A DNA stretch of 64,000 bases from Cenococcum geophilum 1.58. Lineage: Eukaryota; Ascomycota; Dothideomycetes; Gloniales; Gloniaceae. The stretch covers positions 1,331,971-1,395,970 of the forward strand of contig KV748223.1 in assembly GCA_001692895.1 (NCBI GenBank). Reading direction: 5' to 3'. A model generated the notes under the pieces. The model was not told where the DNA came from. It did no database searches and saw nothing but the letters and a program-made list of their open reading frames with translations. Made by a program: the position numbers and the translations under genes. Positions 49,751 through 61,904 of the stretch are shown piece after piece (within the stretch, counting starts at the first letter, position 1; every line of letters starts with the position of its first letter).

Positions 49751-51680
49751 GCTCTACCACTAGCTCCCTCTAGTCCCGTAGGCCTCTACTTTTCCTAACT
49801 ATTAGCTACTAGATCCTATTTATACTTAGTTTAACTTAGGCCAATACTTAGTTCGCTTCTTATCTTTAATATGCCATAAATAGGTATTCTCTAGATATTC
49901 CCACCATTATCGTCTATCTAGGCATTCTTCCGTAAGGAATCTTCCTAGTTAAAGTATCAAGTCCCCTTACTCTTAAACTTCTACTAGGTGCCAACTATGC
50001 ATATACTTAGCATTTTAATACTTCGCCTTATCCGTCATCCAATATATCCTTATTAAATACTTCCAATTTTTATCCTTTAGTGCTCTATGCATATTACACG
50101 CATTATCCATATATACTATCCACAATAGTGTGTAATATACTTAGTATCTTAGGTTAACTCTCGGCTCGTCTTTATCCTTAAGTTTAAACCTTTCTCGTAT
50201 TAATCTAAGCGTTGCAACTTTATTCGCAGGTACTAAGATTCACCTTTTGCTTCTCTAGTCCTCTAATTACTCCTCTAGATCCTTTAACGTTATAATTAAG
50301 GCTCCCTTAATATAAGTTATAGCCTTCTTTATAATCGGGTAGTCTTAGATAACTTTTTCGTTCAGCTATATATAGAAATCTTCCTACTTATCATTATATC
50401 GTTGCCTATACTACTTTTAGTACAACTGCTTAAGTATATACGGCTTATCCGTAAGGAAATATCTCTTTATTACTGCGTCGTAACATCCTTTAGTATGTCG
50501 TTCCTTAAACCTAGTAGGAATCCCTAAATCCTCTTCTTATTCCAGTTTAGTAAGCTACTTAGCTCTTAGTGTGCCTACTCTAGGCCTATTAGTAATCCTT
50601 TATACTAGCGCTCTATCCCTTATACGTCCCAATATACTAAATCTCTTATCTAGTTTCTATTCTTGCCATACAGTAATTCTTGCTCTAAATTCTGCCATAG
50701 TTTCCTTTATATTGCGTCTTGCGAGTAGATCCTTAAAGTCCTCCTACTTCTTAATCTTAGTATTAACTTTTTAATCTTTAGGCCAAATACTATGTTTTCC
50801 TAGTAAGTCTTCTAGGTTTATATATCTGTCTCCTAGTCTAACTACTATTTATATTACAGATTCTCTAATCTATAAAGAAGTCTTTTGCCTCTTACTTATA
50901 GGTATCCTAATTCGCGCTCCAAATTCTTTGTCCCTTAGATTCTTTAATCCCAAGCTTACTTTTAACTTAAGTTTAGCTCCCGCCTTAGTCTAACTAAGCA
51001 TCCATAGTATTCTCATTTCGTCTTAAGAGTCTTAAATCTTACTCATCCCATCTTAGGAATCTTATGCCGTTAGGAATTCTTATCCTAAGCTTATTCGTAT
51101 ATCTTTAAACTAAGCTACTACCCTGCTCCATTGGTTTTTGTCTATTATAGGTCCTTAGGTATACCTTATCTCGTTTTAAGAATCTTAGTTATCTCTTATC
51201 TCATCTTAAGAATCTTAAGCCTTTAGCCTTTTGCCTTTATTAAGTGCCGAAGTAGTTCNCTANCCTACTTCTCTTNCGTCTTATAAAGNNATANANATNN
51301 TATCTAGTGGGGTNTTAATCCCTACTAATGTTCCCTATTCTATAGTGGAATTATCCTCTACCTCTAGTATAACATCTCTAAGGTCTATATACTCCTAGTA
51401 AGCCGCCTCTATTACCTTATCATTATAGAATATTTCGCCTATATTAAATTTATCGTCCTTAATGTCCAATCTGCGAACTAGTTCATTAGTCCCTCTATAC
51501 TCTATAGATTTTAGCTCCTATAGCTAATAGCTTACGCCGTACTTAGCGTCTTTATAAATTTAGCATGCGTTGTTATAACAAAACGCAAAACTTCTAATTA
51601 AACATTCCTTTATTCCTCGTAGTACACTATCATCTCTCTATACGTATGTGTCTCCTACCGCTAGTCTAGTTCCCTTTATT
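49751..51680 (-). pseudogene. Long gag-protease linker region of element E
   Basis: Counterpart of D 7331-9299, on the minus strand. Its presence in both copies shows the region is part of the family. Single N bases lie at about 51259-51314. The repeated tcttaagat-type segments near 51010-51220 correspond to those in D. No domain recognised. Confidence 0.6.
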
Positions 51681-52678
51681 ATATAATAACTCTAACCATC
51701 TTTATAATCCCTCGCGAAGTAACCTTATTTTCCGTAATTTATATAAGCTCTATCTCTAAACCATTAACTTTGCTATAGAGTCCGCCTAAACATCTTCTAC
51801 TACTAAGATCCCTAGTTTAGCCTCTACTCCTTAGTCCTATAATTACTAGATCCTTAACCTCTAGGTTTTTATAGTCTTTTACTCCATCTCTTATAGGCTT
51901 CTTTAGTACTACTTAGGTCCATTAGCTTTGCGCTATACTATAGTTTCTAACTTAGCTTTAGTCATTACGTGCTCTACGTCTTATACAACTATAGAACTCT
52001 ATCATAACCTCTCTTAGTCTATTCCCTTTAGTAGATCCTATTATTAATCTTTATCACTTAATCTATTAATTCCCTTAGGGTGTCCGCATCTTCTATTAAA
52101 ATAATTACATCCTAGACTTTAGCCTTAAGTCCCTACTTATACTGTGCTATAAGCGCCCTATTATTCCACTCTACTTATATTACTAATATTTAAAACTACG
52201 TTATATACTTAATTGCTAAGGTTCACTACGTAATATCTTAGAGTTTTCTTTCTGCTATAGTCGTCGCCTCTAGGTCTCTAAACATTTGCGTAAGTCGTTC
52301 TATAAATCTGTTCTAGCTTAAAAACATAAACCGTACTTCTTAGTTCGTAGTTATTATTCCGTTTGCTTATATCTCCATAAGGTAAAACTTAAACCATTTA
52401 AGTGCTCTTCCTATCAAGAATAGCCCTGCATACGCTATTTAATCCATAGGTGTCGCCAGCTTCGCTCCTTCTTGCGCGACCTTAAAGTGCATTTACGTAA
52501 GAAATCCTTTAAGCTTTAATCTCTCTCCTAAGAATCTTTTAATTGATAGTAACTTAACCTTTACTACGCCTATCCCATTAATCCTTACTTTAAGTGCTGC
52601 ATTATTTTCCATTAACTAGTTAACTATTTCTTGTAACTACCTAACCGTTACAGGTTGCTATAAGTCAGTGTCTGCCAT
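51681..52678 (-). pseudogene. Gypsy gag of element E
   Basis: An intact ATG at 52678-52676 opens MADTDLQQPVTVRQLQEIVN, a short coiled-coil-like start. The capsid-like domain is better preserved than in D (FKVAQEGAKLATPMDQIAYA). The zinc knuckle at about 51735-51690 reads INYGKxGYFARDYKD, with Cys changed to Tyr. The start codon here explains the ATA at 6325 in D. Confidence 0.86.
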
Positions 52679-52792
52679 ACTAGTGTCACCTGACCTTAAA
52701 GTAGTTGCCGCCGTCGATAGCGTTATAGTGGCTGCTTTTAGTGGCGTGTTATTTAACTTTCTATATTTAATACCGTAACTAGGTAGTAATTA

Positions 52793-53216
52793 TATAACGG
52801 AACCTTATAGCAAGTACTACGGTGGGTTCTATTAATAGGCTAGGTGTGTAGGTAATACAAATTAAAGTCAACAACGAATAATAACTGGTAGAGTGGTTGC
52901 CTAATAGATTAACTCTAATTATATTCTAAGAATTACTACAAGGAAGGAACTATCTAGGTAGGGACTAAGGGTCCTTAAATACATAACTATACTCCTATAA
53001 AATCCTTCTTATACGTAATATACGTGCGCTCTATCTACTCTGTTACAGATTACACAGATCCTATAGATTATATAGATTATATTATGTGACCTTAGTTACC
53101 ATTCCTCGTCACATAGCTCTACCAAATCCATCCTAGACCGTGCTCTTATTAACCAACTAGCTTCTTCCGACTCCTCTCCTAGTAGTCGTAACATTGTACT
53201 TAAAGCGTCCGTAATA
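52793..53216 (-). repeat. 5' LTR of element E
   Basis: A 424-bp LTR, reverse-oriented, inner end tataacggaacc and outer end gcgtccgtaata. Followed by TSD agtaa at 53217-53221, matching 22163-22167. Confidence 0.94.
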
Positions 53217-53387
53217 AGTAATAAGATCCTTAATAAGGGGATATTTATTTAACCACTTTAGTTTACTAATAATAGCCTTTAGATCTTTCCCTATAGATAT
53301 ATTAATTAATATCTGAATCTTAAAGAGGTTTACTAATAATACGTTAAGTAGGTTTATATATCTAGGTAAAAGGGAAAGTAGAGAAGC

Positions 53388-53660
53388 AACCTTATTCCCT
53401 AAAGAAGGCTAAACACTCCCTAGAGATGGCTAAACAATATTATCCTTATTCCCTAAAAAAGGCTAAATATCTTTACTCTTTAGAGAAGGCTTAACAATAT
53501 CCTTATTCCCTAAAGAAGGCTAAACATTCCCTAAAGAAGACTAGACGGCATTATCCTTATTTCTTAAAAAAGGCTAGACATCCTTACTCCCTAAAAAAGG
53601 CTAGACAATATTCTAATTCCCTAAAAAAGGCTAAATATTCTTACTTTCCAAAGGAGCATA
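53388..53660. repeat. Minisatellite, units of about 25-27 bp
   Basis: About nine degenerate copies of ttccctaaagaaggctaaac plus a short spacer such as aatatcctta. Some copies lack the spacer. Differences are mainly transitions. Confidence 0.82.
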
Positions 53661-53950
53661 GAGCAAATTATAGTAGCCGTGTTTATTCTCTAAAAGAGGC
53701 GGTAAATATTAAAAGGTGTTATTAAAAATCTTCTAGAGCCTTTAAATAGTATATATAATATTAGGGAGATAAGGTTAAAGCTACTTATTAAAAGTATTAT
53801 AGATAAGATCTAGGGCTATTATAATACTAAAGTCTATAATAGTAGGTTATAAGTTATATAATTTATATTAAGATAAAAGTGTAGTTAAGTGTAGTTCCCC
53901 TCCGCTTTTAATTCCCTAGTAGGTCGCTAGCGCCCCTAAAACTTAGAAAA

Positions 53951-54021
53951 GCCTTACGCTAATTATATCGCTTTAATTAAGTATCACGCACCCAATTAAA
54001 GCGATATAATTAGCGTAAGGC
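53951..54021. repeat. Perfect 28-bp inverted repeat with a 15-bp loop
   Basis: Left arm 53951-53978 begins gccttacgctaattatatcg; right arm 53994-54021 ends ttagcgtaaggc. All 28 bases pair. Pairing can go a few bases further with one bulge. In a block where repeats have diverged by RIP, perfect arms are unusual. It could be a folded transposon end, or a hairpin in an RNA. Confidence 0.9.
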
Positions 54022-56884
54022 CTTTATTAGAGCTGCGCTAATATAGTAGCAATTATTAACCTCGCTTTTGCTTATAATACATAGTTAAAAATTAGACCTT
54101 TTTTTATAGCTAAGATAAAAGGTAATATAAGTTGCAAACTTAATTAGGCGTATAATATAAAATATTTAATAATATAGCTTATTCCGTTATAAAAGGCCGT
54201 AAGCCTTAATATTATTAGAGGATTCCTTTTCTAACTAACGCGTAGGATATATAATTTATAATAATTTTTTCCTTAAGGAGCTAAAGAGTAAGACGCCTTA
54301 ATAGATCTAAGGATACTATCTAAAGAAAAGGATACGAAAATACCTAATATATAGAGCTGATTTCTGCCCTATTATACTAGGGATATATAATTACCTTTAT
54401 TACCCACTCTACTAATTACCTTAACGCGTCTTCTATATCTTTTATTTATTACTACCCTACTTTACTATTTTTACCACTCCTTTTAAACTATTTACTAGCT
54501 TATCCTATTTCCGCTAACTATTTATAGCCGCTCTTTACTCTTTAATATAGATGCTTATTTAACTATTAGCTTACTTATTAAAGCCGCAACTTACTAGATT
54601 ACGCCAACTATTAATTTCTTAAAGCGTTATATTTAGCTGCCTCTTATATTAATTATTAGTACTTTAACAGCCGCTTACAGTTAGGATTAAGATTTTAAAT
54701 ATAGTGCATTGATTACTAAGCTTTATTAACGAGCGAATACCCTATAATCTATTAAGGTAGATCTAAAAAAGGCGTCTTCTATTACTAGAATTAGTTGGCC
54801 TATAGAGAGCTCGTAAAGTAAAGAAATAATACCTTCTAAATTAGATAATTTTAAGCATTTTAGCACTAGTTTATCGTCTAATTAAATTACTATAGGCCTA
54901 AGTAACTAGTAAAGGGCATTTAGGGGTCTGGTAAATCCTATATATATATAATACTAATAAGTCCCCTAAACACTTAATAATATAATATTAAGTGAAATTC
55001 TTAGTACTTGCCTAAATAAGACTCTAATAGATAAGACTCCGACTTATAAGAAGACTGCGGATATACTCTCTTATAAAATAATTTATTCGTTCCCTAAGCC
55101 TCTATAGGATTTCCTTAGTATTCTTTATAGAAGAACTAGAGAGTAAAAAGTATAGAATATTATCTATATATCTGCTTTTTCTAAGTTAATATATAATCGC
55201 TCTAACGCATTATAAGTCTAAGTATATTTAATATCTCCTATATAGTATCTATTCTAATTAAATTATAGACTATAATCTAGGCGATTCTCTAAGACTTACA
55301 GGACTATATTGAAGAGAAAGGTGTATATAGTACTCTCTTATAGAAGCTATATCCACTCATTAAATATTACGGACCTTTAATAGTAGTTTTTTTATATCTA
55401 GCTTAAAGTTAAGATTTTGGTATATAATTAAAATTAATCCTTGTCTTTAAATAAATCCGCTTATACTATAATGTGAATTTATATACATGCGTCCGAAATT
55501 CTTAAAATTATAGCGCTTGTGCATTAAGGGGGAGTCGTATTAATAGTGTTATTACATTTATTAGCCGCCTAGTGCTCTATTAAATAGATATATTTCGCTA
55601 AATATCTTCCTAATTACTGCTAACGCTCCTAATATACCTCTTATAGTTTTAATATAAGATACACTTTAATTAATTACTCTAGCAATGTAATCTATTACTA
55701 TTATTTTTAATATTAATAAAATCTATTAATCCAGATAATAAAGTTTACTTTATAGATATTCCTAATAAGTTAAGAGTGACCAGTCTAGCGTCTAGCGAGG
55801 GTTTTACTAATAATAGTTAATCTAGAGCTACTAGCGCTGATTACCCGCTTAATATTAATTAACTTAGCTCTCTAAAAACTACCTAAACTATTAGTTTACA
55901 CTATTAGCCTTTCCCTAGTAAGACTCTACTAATACTTTATAAAGTATAACTCGACTAGCTCTTATATAAATAACGAGCCCTTAGCATCTATATATAAGTC
56001 TTAATTAGTTAAGGAATAATTTAAGTTAATAAACATAACCTTTAGGGGTGGTAATAGTTAGGGCAGTATTTTGTCTAAGCTTAATAGACCAATATTAGGT
56101 TATAAGCAGAAATATTATAGCCTTTTTCTTAATACCGGAGTAAGTAGGAAATAGACAAATAAAGAGAAAGCTATTATATACTTTTTAAGGTAATATAGGT
56201 TTCTATTTATAAATATTGCTAAATAGATACCGTATTCGCTAGCTTAAATTTTAGAGATATACCTAATCCTATATATCTTATACCTTATCCTACTAAGGCT
56301 ATATATTACTTATATTTACTAGGTTAAATAACATATAGGATCTCTTATAACCCTATAACCTAGATATAGAGTTTTAGCATATATCGCTAATTAGTTTCTT
56401 TTCTTAGATGTAACTTCTAATAGCTTTACTAATATTTTAAAAAGAGTGTTATTGTAAATAAAGCCTTATAGGAGCCCTAGTCTTAAAATTAGACACCTTA
56501 TAAAGATTAAATCCTTATAGAGCTAGGTTACCAGGTATTACTTATAGTTTTATTATAGAATAATATTATAAAAGCCCTATTGAGGAGAATACTGGGTGTA
56601 TGTTAGCGCCATTATAGCTATATCCTTCGCGCTAAAGAGTTAGCATAGACAGTTAAGGAAGTAAATCTCCTTGTGGAATTGCGTAATAAGAAATTTCTAT
56701 TATAGAAAGTTATTAAGGGATATTTTCCGAATAGGCACCATTAATTAATTAAGGAATTCTATAAAAATAGCAAACTAGGTAGTTAGGCGTAGCGTCCTCT
56801 AAACATATAGCTAGGATCTTAACGAATTTAGTGGCTATAGCTTTAGTTTTATAAGCTAGGAGGTTGTAGAAGCTAGGGGCTTAT

Positions 56885-57180
56885 AAAAGCTAGGGGATCC
56901 TATAAGCTAGGTAATTATATAAGTAAAGTAGTTTAACCTAGCGCCCTCTAATTAATACCTAGTATGTAAATAGGGTATTAATGGATTTAATAACTTCGCG
57001 GCTTTAATCCTGCGAGCTAGGTAATTATGCAAGTATAGTACTTTTGCGAGCTAGGTGATTATATAAGCTAGGCGATTATACAAGCTAAGTAATTGTATAA
57101 GCTAGGCGATTATGCGAATTAGGTAATTATATAAGCTAGGCAATTATGCGAGTAGAGTAATTATATAAGTAGGGTAATCT
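56885..57180. repeat. 19-bp minisatellite (aagctaggtgattatata type)
   Basis: Many degenerate copies of agctaggtaattatat, densest at 57015-57170. A longer flanking block, taacctagcgccctcta, occurs twice (about 56935 and 57180), so the array sits within a duplicated segment. Confidence 0.8.
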
Positions 57181-57901
57181 AACCTAGCGCCCTCTATTAA
57201 CGCCTAGTATATAAATAGGAAGTAAATATTAGGAAAATACTAAAACTATAAAAAAAAGAAATATATAAGTCCTAGATCTAGAAATATTAAAGAAGTTCCT
57301 ATATAAAGACCCCTTATATATACTTAGAGAAGTTCCTATATAAATAGCCCTATAAGCGTAGCTATAAGTCTAAGCCCTCTTACATAACCTAACTACCCCT
57401 CCCTACTACACTAGAATAGATAAACAACCGCTATATACTATAAGTAGAGAAATAATTAAAAAAAAAAAAGAAAACACTATAAAAAAAACATGTTTATATC
57501 CTTAAGATATAAATTTATAAGTACCGTAGTCTTAAACACGACTAATAGTTACTAAAGTAGTATACGTCCTAGGTCTATAAGAAATTTAAAAAATCCTAGG
57601 TTATTAGCATAGATTTACCTTTTATTATTGCTTTTAAGGTAGTAAATAAATTTATTTAAGTAAAAGTATAGATTATTATAAATGCTTTATAACTCGCTAT
57701 AAGTCAAGTAGGTAGAGACTCTGGTAGAAATAGTAAAATATTATTTTATTTCGCGATAGGCTAAACGAAAAGTGGCTAAAGTTTTAACCCTTTTACCAGC
57801 TTTTATTAGAAATCTTCTTTATATTTATATCCTATATTTATAGATTTAAGACTGTAAAGCTAAGGCTACTGTATTTAACCGTCGCCTATATAGCCTTGTC
57901 G

Positions 57902-58848
57902 CAGTGTGGCCAATAGTTAGCGTTCAGCAAGCGAAGACGTCTTCCGCTGACTGACTGCAGCCAATCAAGCCGCTCGCTAGACGCTCGCTGGAAAAGTATA
58001 TACGCTGACTGCAAAGCTGTCAGCGCGCTTATCCTAATTGGGTAATTATATAGATCTAGTAGAGTTATAGAGTTATATTTTATATTTTTAGTAGTATATA
58101 TATATATATAAATAGTAGTATTACCTAGTCTTAAATCTACCTTATTTAACCTTAGATAGTGTTTAAATATTATTAAATTTAATTAGTACGCTGTAGAGGC
58201 TTTAAAGAAGGATAGTAGTAGAGGGACACTACGCGGACACCCTAATTAATACACGGATACTCCCTACTGATTAAGTTTAGTTCCTTCCTGATTAAGTTAG
58301 AATATTACGTGAATTTAAGTTATTTGTATCTGTATTAGTGAGCAACCGTCGCGCGTATACCCAAAACATTACCTCGCATTTGCCTTACCTATGCCCACCC
58401 TAGCCTCTAACTGTTAAGCGCCGCCACGGCCGCCCGGCTGGCTCTNTTCGCNTTAATANATTAACTCGTTGTGAGCNATTAGNATTTGGACAGAATACTG
58501 GGTATACTACGCGTGNGCGCGGGCGCGTGCGCGGGCATAGGCGNGAGCGCGGGCGTGCTNGCAGAGGCAGTTCGTAGACATNAAGCAGAGGTAGTAGAAC
58601 CNAAATAAGTTCACGCGGCGCCTTATAGGGTACTACGTAATNAAGGCATTACAGCNAAAGATCTAGGGGTTCTTAACTTCTGCTAAAGGCTTTAAAATAC
58701 TACTAAATTAGTCCTTCCTTACTATCTATGCAGCGAGCTGTTAGCGCGCTGCATAAATATACGCTGACTAACTGTTATAACTATGTACGCTGACTGACTG
58801 CTTACATCAGCAGCTCGCTGCCAGCGACGCTGCCTGTTAGCCACACTG
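57902..58848. mobile_element. hAT-like non-autonomous DNA transposon, 8-bp TSD
   Basis: Ends are cagtgtggccaatag and ctgttagccacactg: inverted repeats whose outer nine bases read cagtgtggc and gccacactg. A perfect 8-bp duplication ccttgtcg flanks it (57894-57901 and 58849-58856). An 8-bp TSD and CAGTG ends are typical of hAT elements. Both ends carry subterminal copies of acgctgactgactgc and gctcgctg-type motifs, as transposase sites often do. At 947 bp, with no transposase seen, it must depend on another element. The centre has a GC-rich gcgcgggcgcgtgcgcggg stretch and scattered N bases (58446-58656). Confidence 0.88.
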
Positions 58849-58856
58849 CCTTGTCG

Positions 58857-61317
58857 CTTAATATCTCTTTATTACTATCTGCCCCTATTTCTTAATCTTT
58901 AGTACTAAAACCATTTTCTCTATTATATAATATCTCTACGTCCTATTCTTAATCCTTATTACTAAAGTTACTTTCCTAACTAGCTAACGCCTTTATGTTG
59001 CCGTTATCTCTAAAGTTAGTTTCTCTATCTATAAACGCCTACTTACTAGCTAATAACTTAGGGACGCTGCGCTTATAGGTACTTAGGGTTACGGATACCA
59101 CTTAAGGAGAAATTATAGTTAATGTTGTTAGGATATAGAATAAGCCTATAGACTTCTAAGTACTGGCTGCTTAGCGCTTTAAGTAAAAGATCTCCCCTAA
59201 CGTAAGGTAGATTAATAGGAGTTAATTACCGCCTGTATAAGGCGGAGCGCTTATAAAGGGCTTAGCTAAAATAGTAATTAAACCACCCTAAAGGTACTAA
59301 TAGCTCCTTTACTACAGATAGGGGGTTAATATATAAGATTAACTAGCTAGGATAAGTCTACTGCTTAGGTAGTATCTTGTCCTAAAAAGGACGGGCGTTG
59401 GAAGTAGATTATATAATACTATTCCTACTAAGAGAGGCGTTATTAGGGGTTATTGTTAACTTCTAATTCTAGTTTATAACTTTATATGAACGCTTCTAAA
59501 CCCTACTAAGGTATACGGCGTCCGTTAGGGATTGTTAGCTATTTAAGTTTAGCAGCAGCTTAGCTAATAGCTACCCCTAATAATGCTTTACTTATGGATT
59601 ACTCTAGGCACCTATAGTCTCGGGCGCAGATAATACGTAAGCTAAGAGTAATTATAGCTACTAAATATTGTACTACAGACACCATATAAAGTAGAAGAGG
59701 GCGGCTAGTATACTCCGCCTTTCCCTTTTGCCTTCTATTTTAACTCTACCCCGGTAGAAAAATAGAATATAAACATTATGCTCCTAGTTCTTATATGCTA
59801 TTAATTTAACTTACCTTTAAATTTGACCTCTTAACTATATATCCCTTACTATCCTTATAAAAATACTAGACATTATATATATTACCTTAACTAAATTTAA
59901 ATACGTTACTAATATAGCTTATAGGCCCTTAGTTAGTGCTTATAAAGACATTACTAGTGCTTATAAAGATATTACTATATACTACCTCCCCGAAGATATT
60001 ATACCTAATTATTAACCTATTAGAAACCCTAGATCGTCTTAAAATTGTATTAACACTAAAGATATAGTATCTAATAGTAGGGAGGAGAAATAATTGTAGT
60101 TTTCTAGTTATATATAGGAGTAGATACCTACCTAAACACCTAATAAGGCTAGTTTTTACAAAAAGGATAATAATATAAAGGATGATATACAAGAAGATAC
60201 AGTTTAGGTAAGTATATAAAAAATATACCTTAGTTACCTTAGGGGTTTAAAAGGCTATAGCAAAACTAAAATAGACTTACCTAAGCTAATAGAGGACTAT
60301 AGTAAGGCTAAGATAGACTTACCTTAACTAAATAAAAACTACTTTAAAGGCTTATCTTAATAGATAAATACAGTTATAGGTTCTAAATATACTTTACTAG
60401 TACCTAGAGGTATATTTATAAAACACCTATATTATTTAGCAATACTAATAATTAAGCAGAGAATGGTTTAGTCTATATATATCTATTTAAAGTATTAATA
60501 ATTTCTAATACTAAGATCTTAAGCGGATAAGTAAAGTATCTTATATCCTGATTACCTACTTATTATATAATAGAGGATATAATATATCTCTAAAACCCGA
60601 GTTATAAAGGAATTATATCTTTATACGGTCCTATTGTAGTAATATACTAGTATCCTACCTAGGTTTTAGCCGTAGATATACCGCAAGAGAGACTTATAAT
60701 ATACTATACTAAGAATACTTATTTCCTCTGTCGTTATACTAAAATATATAAACTACTTTAAGATATTATAATAGAGATAGCTAAGAGGTTATTAGAGGGT
60801 TTATTAAAAGAGCTATTAAGGAAAAGGATATGTAAGAGAAAGGCAGTTTATACTAGAGATAAAGGTTCTAAGGATAAAGGTTTTAAGAAGCCTAAGAAAT
60901 AATAAATTTCTTATAAGGATAGATTTTCGCAATTACGCTTATCTCTTTTAGTATTTATTAAGAATTAAGGCGTTAATTAGGATTTCCTTAGCTTGGTATT
61001 TTGTTTCTATCTAGTTACTTCTATATTAAGAATATCTTATTATTATTTGTATATAAAGGAACAAGTTTTTATATATTAGACTAAAGTTAAGAGACTTGCT
61101 TATAGTAAGCTTAATATATACTTAGTAGTAATATATTAGCCAGTTTATAACTTGTTTGGTCCTTTATAATAAAAAGACTTTTATTACTTTCTAATCTGGA
61201 TATCTTAGAATTAGCCTTTATTAGCCTACCCTTTTTAACCTAGTTAAAATATACTAGCGTCTTTTTAACTAACGCGGGATAGAACTTTAATCTATTAGCC
61301 TTTTATAAAAAGGGTTC
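58857..61317. other. Unassigned RIP-altered DNA
   Basis: About 2.5 kb with no recognised gene. A tandem pair near 60250-60330 (aaaatagacttacctaagct and a variant) would give two KIDLP-type peptides on the plus strand. The minus-strand open frame at 59929-60192 (87 codons) is Ile/Leu/Tyr-rich, as chance frames in such DNA are. It ends at the LTR of element B. Confidence 0.4.
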
Positions 61318-61589
61318 TGTTTATACCAACTTAATAGTACAAGTGAGTTATATCCCAGGGCACGAAATACGTATAGTATCGTATACTCTTTAGGATGATG
61401 GTAACTGTCTCTTATATTAAAGCAGACTACGTGGTCTATATACTGATGCGACCTCCCCCTAATTAGTTAGTGCTTCAGGGGTGCACTAGACGCGTAAGCG
61501 GGTGGTTGGTGCACCGAACGCGTAAACGCGTAGTTGGTGTACCGAACGCGTAAGCACGCGGTTGGTATAACAGGTGCTGTAATTATACA
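61318..61589 (-). repeat. LTR of element B (3' LTR in minus orientation)
   Basis: Starts tgtttatacc and ends attataca, matching 2453-2666. It is 58 bp longer because a ~29-bp unit (cgaacgcgtaaacgcgtagt and following ttggtg) is present about three times against one. Confidence 0.85.
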
Positions 61590-61855
61590 CTGGCGGTACT
61601 TGAAAAATAGAACCACCTATGTATAGCCTCCGTAATTACCTTAATAAAACCGTAAAATATAAAAGAAATACGTAAGAAATAAAACTGTAAAACACAAGAA
61701 ATATATAGGAGATTCCTCCGTATAGTGGGTGCTATAATTATATACTAGCGGGACTTGAAAATAGAACCGCTTGTGTATAGCCTCCGTAATTTACTTTAAT
61801 AAAACCGTAAAATGTAAAAGAAATACATAAGAAATCCATAGGAGATCCCTCCTGA
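61576..61855. repeat. Tandem duplication that includes the LTR end of B
   Basis: Two units of about 150 and 125 bp, each beginning with the LTR terminus (ggtgctgtaattatac / gggtgctataattatata), then cggtacttgaaaa, tagcctccgtaat and taataaaaccgtaaaat. The second lacks about 30 bp. Copying of the LTR edge suggests slippage or unequal exchange after insertion. Confidence 0.82.
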
Positions 61856-61904
61856 GGTGTCTTCTAGGGCCTTCCAAACGGTGCTTTAAGCGGGCCGTAA
61901 GTCC

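Larger units (their letters stand above)
22168..53216 (-). mobile_element. Gypsy chromovirus E, second copy of the D family, split by F1 and F2
   Basis: Minus-strand element with LTRs at 52793-53216 (5') and 22168-22591 (3') and a perfect TSD agtaa (22163-22167 and 53217-53221) across 31 kb. Its own parts are 22168-24153, 36790-37131 and 47566-53216, totalling 7971 bp after removing duplicated target bases. They rejoin in the order found in D. Both interruptions fall in the integrase. It differs from D mostly by transitions. The protease keeps DSG, but RT has YLND and stops occur throughout. Confidence 0.95.
53217..57901. other. Unassigned RIP-altered DNA with minisatellites
   Basis: About 4.7 kb between E and the hAT-like element, very AT-rich. 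Frames on both strands are open apart from TAA/TAG over long stretches (for example 55000-56900), but RIP removes TGA and makes this uninformative. I recognise no domain. Contents listed separately: a ~25-bp repeat, a perfect inverted repeat and 19-bp repeats. A duplicated agaagttcctatataaa occurs at about 57288-57345, and A-rich runs at 57448-57490. Confidence 0.4.

Noticed and set aside
53388..53660. CRISPR-like array of short units
   Set aside because: Spacers are similar to each other and variable in length; this is a eukaryotic minisatellite.
54000..57000. Long frames on both strands with only TAA/TAG stops, possibly a decayed gene
   Set aside because: RIP turns TGA into TAA and makes TAA/TAG predominate in every frame, so this pattern alone does not show coding. 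No motif recognised on either strand.
59929..60192. 87-codon minus-strand open frame
   Set aside because: Ile/Leu/Tyr-rich translation of AT-rich DNA with no motif or neighbour.
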